The notes beneath the pieces were generated by a model, which saw only the letters and a program-made list of their open reading frames with translations, was not told the DNA's origin and did not search any database. A DNA stretch of 64,000 nt, from assembly GCA_947846985.1 (NCBI GenBank), contig CANTUZ010000001.1:109633757-109697756 (forward strand). The letters run 5' to 3'. This document shows, one piece after another, positions 63,701 to 64,000 of this stretch. The number at the start of each line of letters is the position of its first letter. The first letter of the stretch is position 1. The position numbers and the translations under genes are program-made. Source of the DNA: Fratercula arctica (taxonomy: Eukaryota > Chordata > Aves > Charadriiformes > Alcidae).

Positions 63701-64000
63701 ACCACTATTTGGAAGGACTCTGTCCCTAATTCAGCGTAGAGAGAGGTAGTAACACAGGCATCAGTAGGCTTCTGGATATCACTTCCAGATGCTTTTCAGC
63801 TGTGGGAATATTTATGCATGGCTAAAGGAAGAGAGGGCAGATAGTACAGTCACTTGAATATCCACATACAGACCTATGTCTTGAATGCATTGAGGAGGTT
63901 CCTATGTGTACAAAAAAGTCACAATTTACTTTGAAAATGTAAATCTCTCACACCACTTGACTTTGTTGCACAGTTTACCATTAACTTGCCATGGCTTTTA
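60766..64000. other. AT-rich sequence, no gene seen
   Basis: Unique-looking sequence to the window end, with small A and T runs (for example at 62112-62123 and 63320-63331). Nothing supports a coding region. Confidence 0.5.

Noticed and set aside
1..64000. CRISPR arrays, operons, phage or plasmid features
   Set aside because: No spaced identical repeats, no dense coding and no ribosome-binding sites. CR1 and ERV repeats show an animal nuclear genome.

Overview
The window reads as vertebrate, and most likely bird, nuclear DNA. The evidence is the repeat content: four 3'-end fragments of CR1 LINEs with the usual motifs (the block reading 'ggttgcccagagagg', the block reading 'ggactagatgacc', and an ATTCTATGATT-type terminus), and LTRs of the avian endogenous-retrovirus kind. 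The sequence is AT-rich and poor in CpG, with frequent homopolymer and microsatellite runs. There is no operon-like packing, no ribosome-binding sites, and no long open reading frame outside simple repeats. I cannot name the species or the chromosome.

I recognise no protein-coding gene or RNA gene. Apart from ORFs created by purine repeats, the longest open frames are about 100-142 codons, which is what chance gives in 64 kb of AT-rich DNA, and none resembles a family I know. The window is best read as a gene desert or the inside of a very long intron.

Layout. 1-6 kb: a clear CR1 3' end (873-1158), an old inverted CR1 scrap (2354-2446) and short GA and CA repeats. 6-12 kb: essentially unique AT-rich sequence. 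12.3-13.3 kb: a G-rich quadruplex-type island followed by a 159-nt all-purine pentamer array. 14.5-15.2 kb: a CA-rich tract and a 20-bp minisatellite. 15-21 kb: unique sequence with two perfect inverted repeats. 21.7-22.1 kb: a minus-strand ERVL-type LTR fragment. 25.26-25.70 kb: a 434-nt purine tract broken by one C. 28.1-28.7 kb: a plus-strand LTR-like block with TATA and AATAAA correctly ordered. 32.9-33.3 kb: a CpG-dense patch with a TATA box, an ATG and a splice-donor-like site. 36.7 kb: another CR1. 40.2 and 44.8 kb: hairpins. 41.35-42.01 kb: a complete solo LTR (minus strand) with matching inverted ends and a perfect 5-bp target duplication. 42-64 kb: mostly unique sequence with an 18-C run at 48.28 kb and a truncated minus-strand CR1 followed by G/T-rich sequence at 60.6 kb.

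No gene system can be assembled from this window. The points most worth checking are the unusually long, strand-asymmetric purine arrays, the intact solo LTR, and the CpG-dense promoter- or LTR-like patch near 33.1 kb. Several short exon-like segments are reported as weak candidates only, because similar ones arise by chance.
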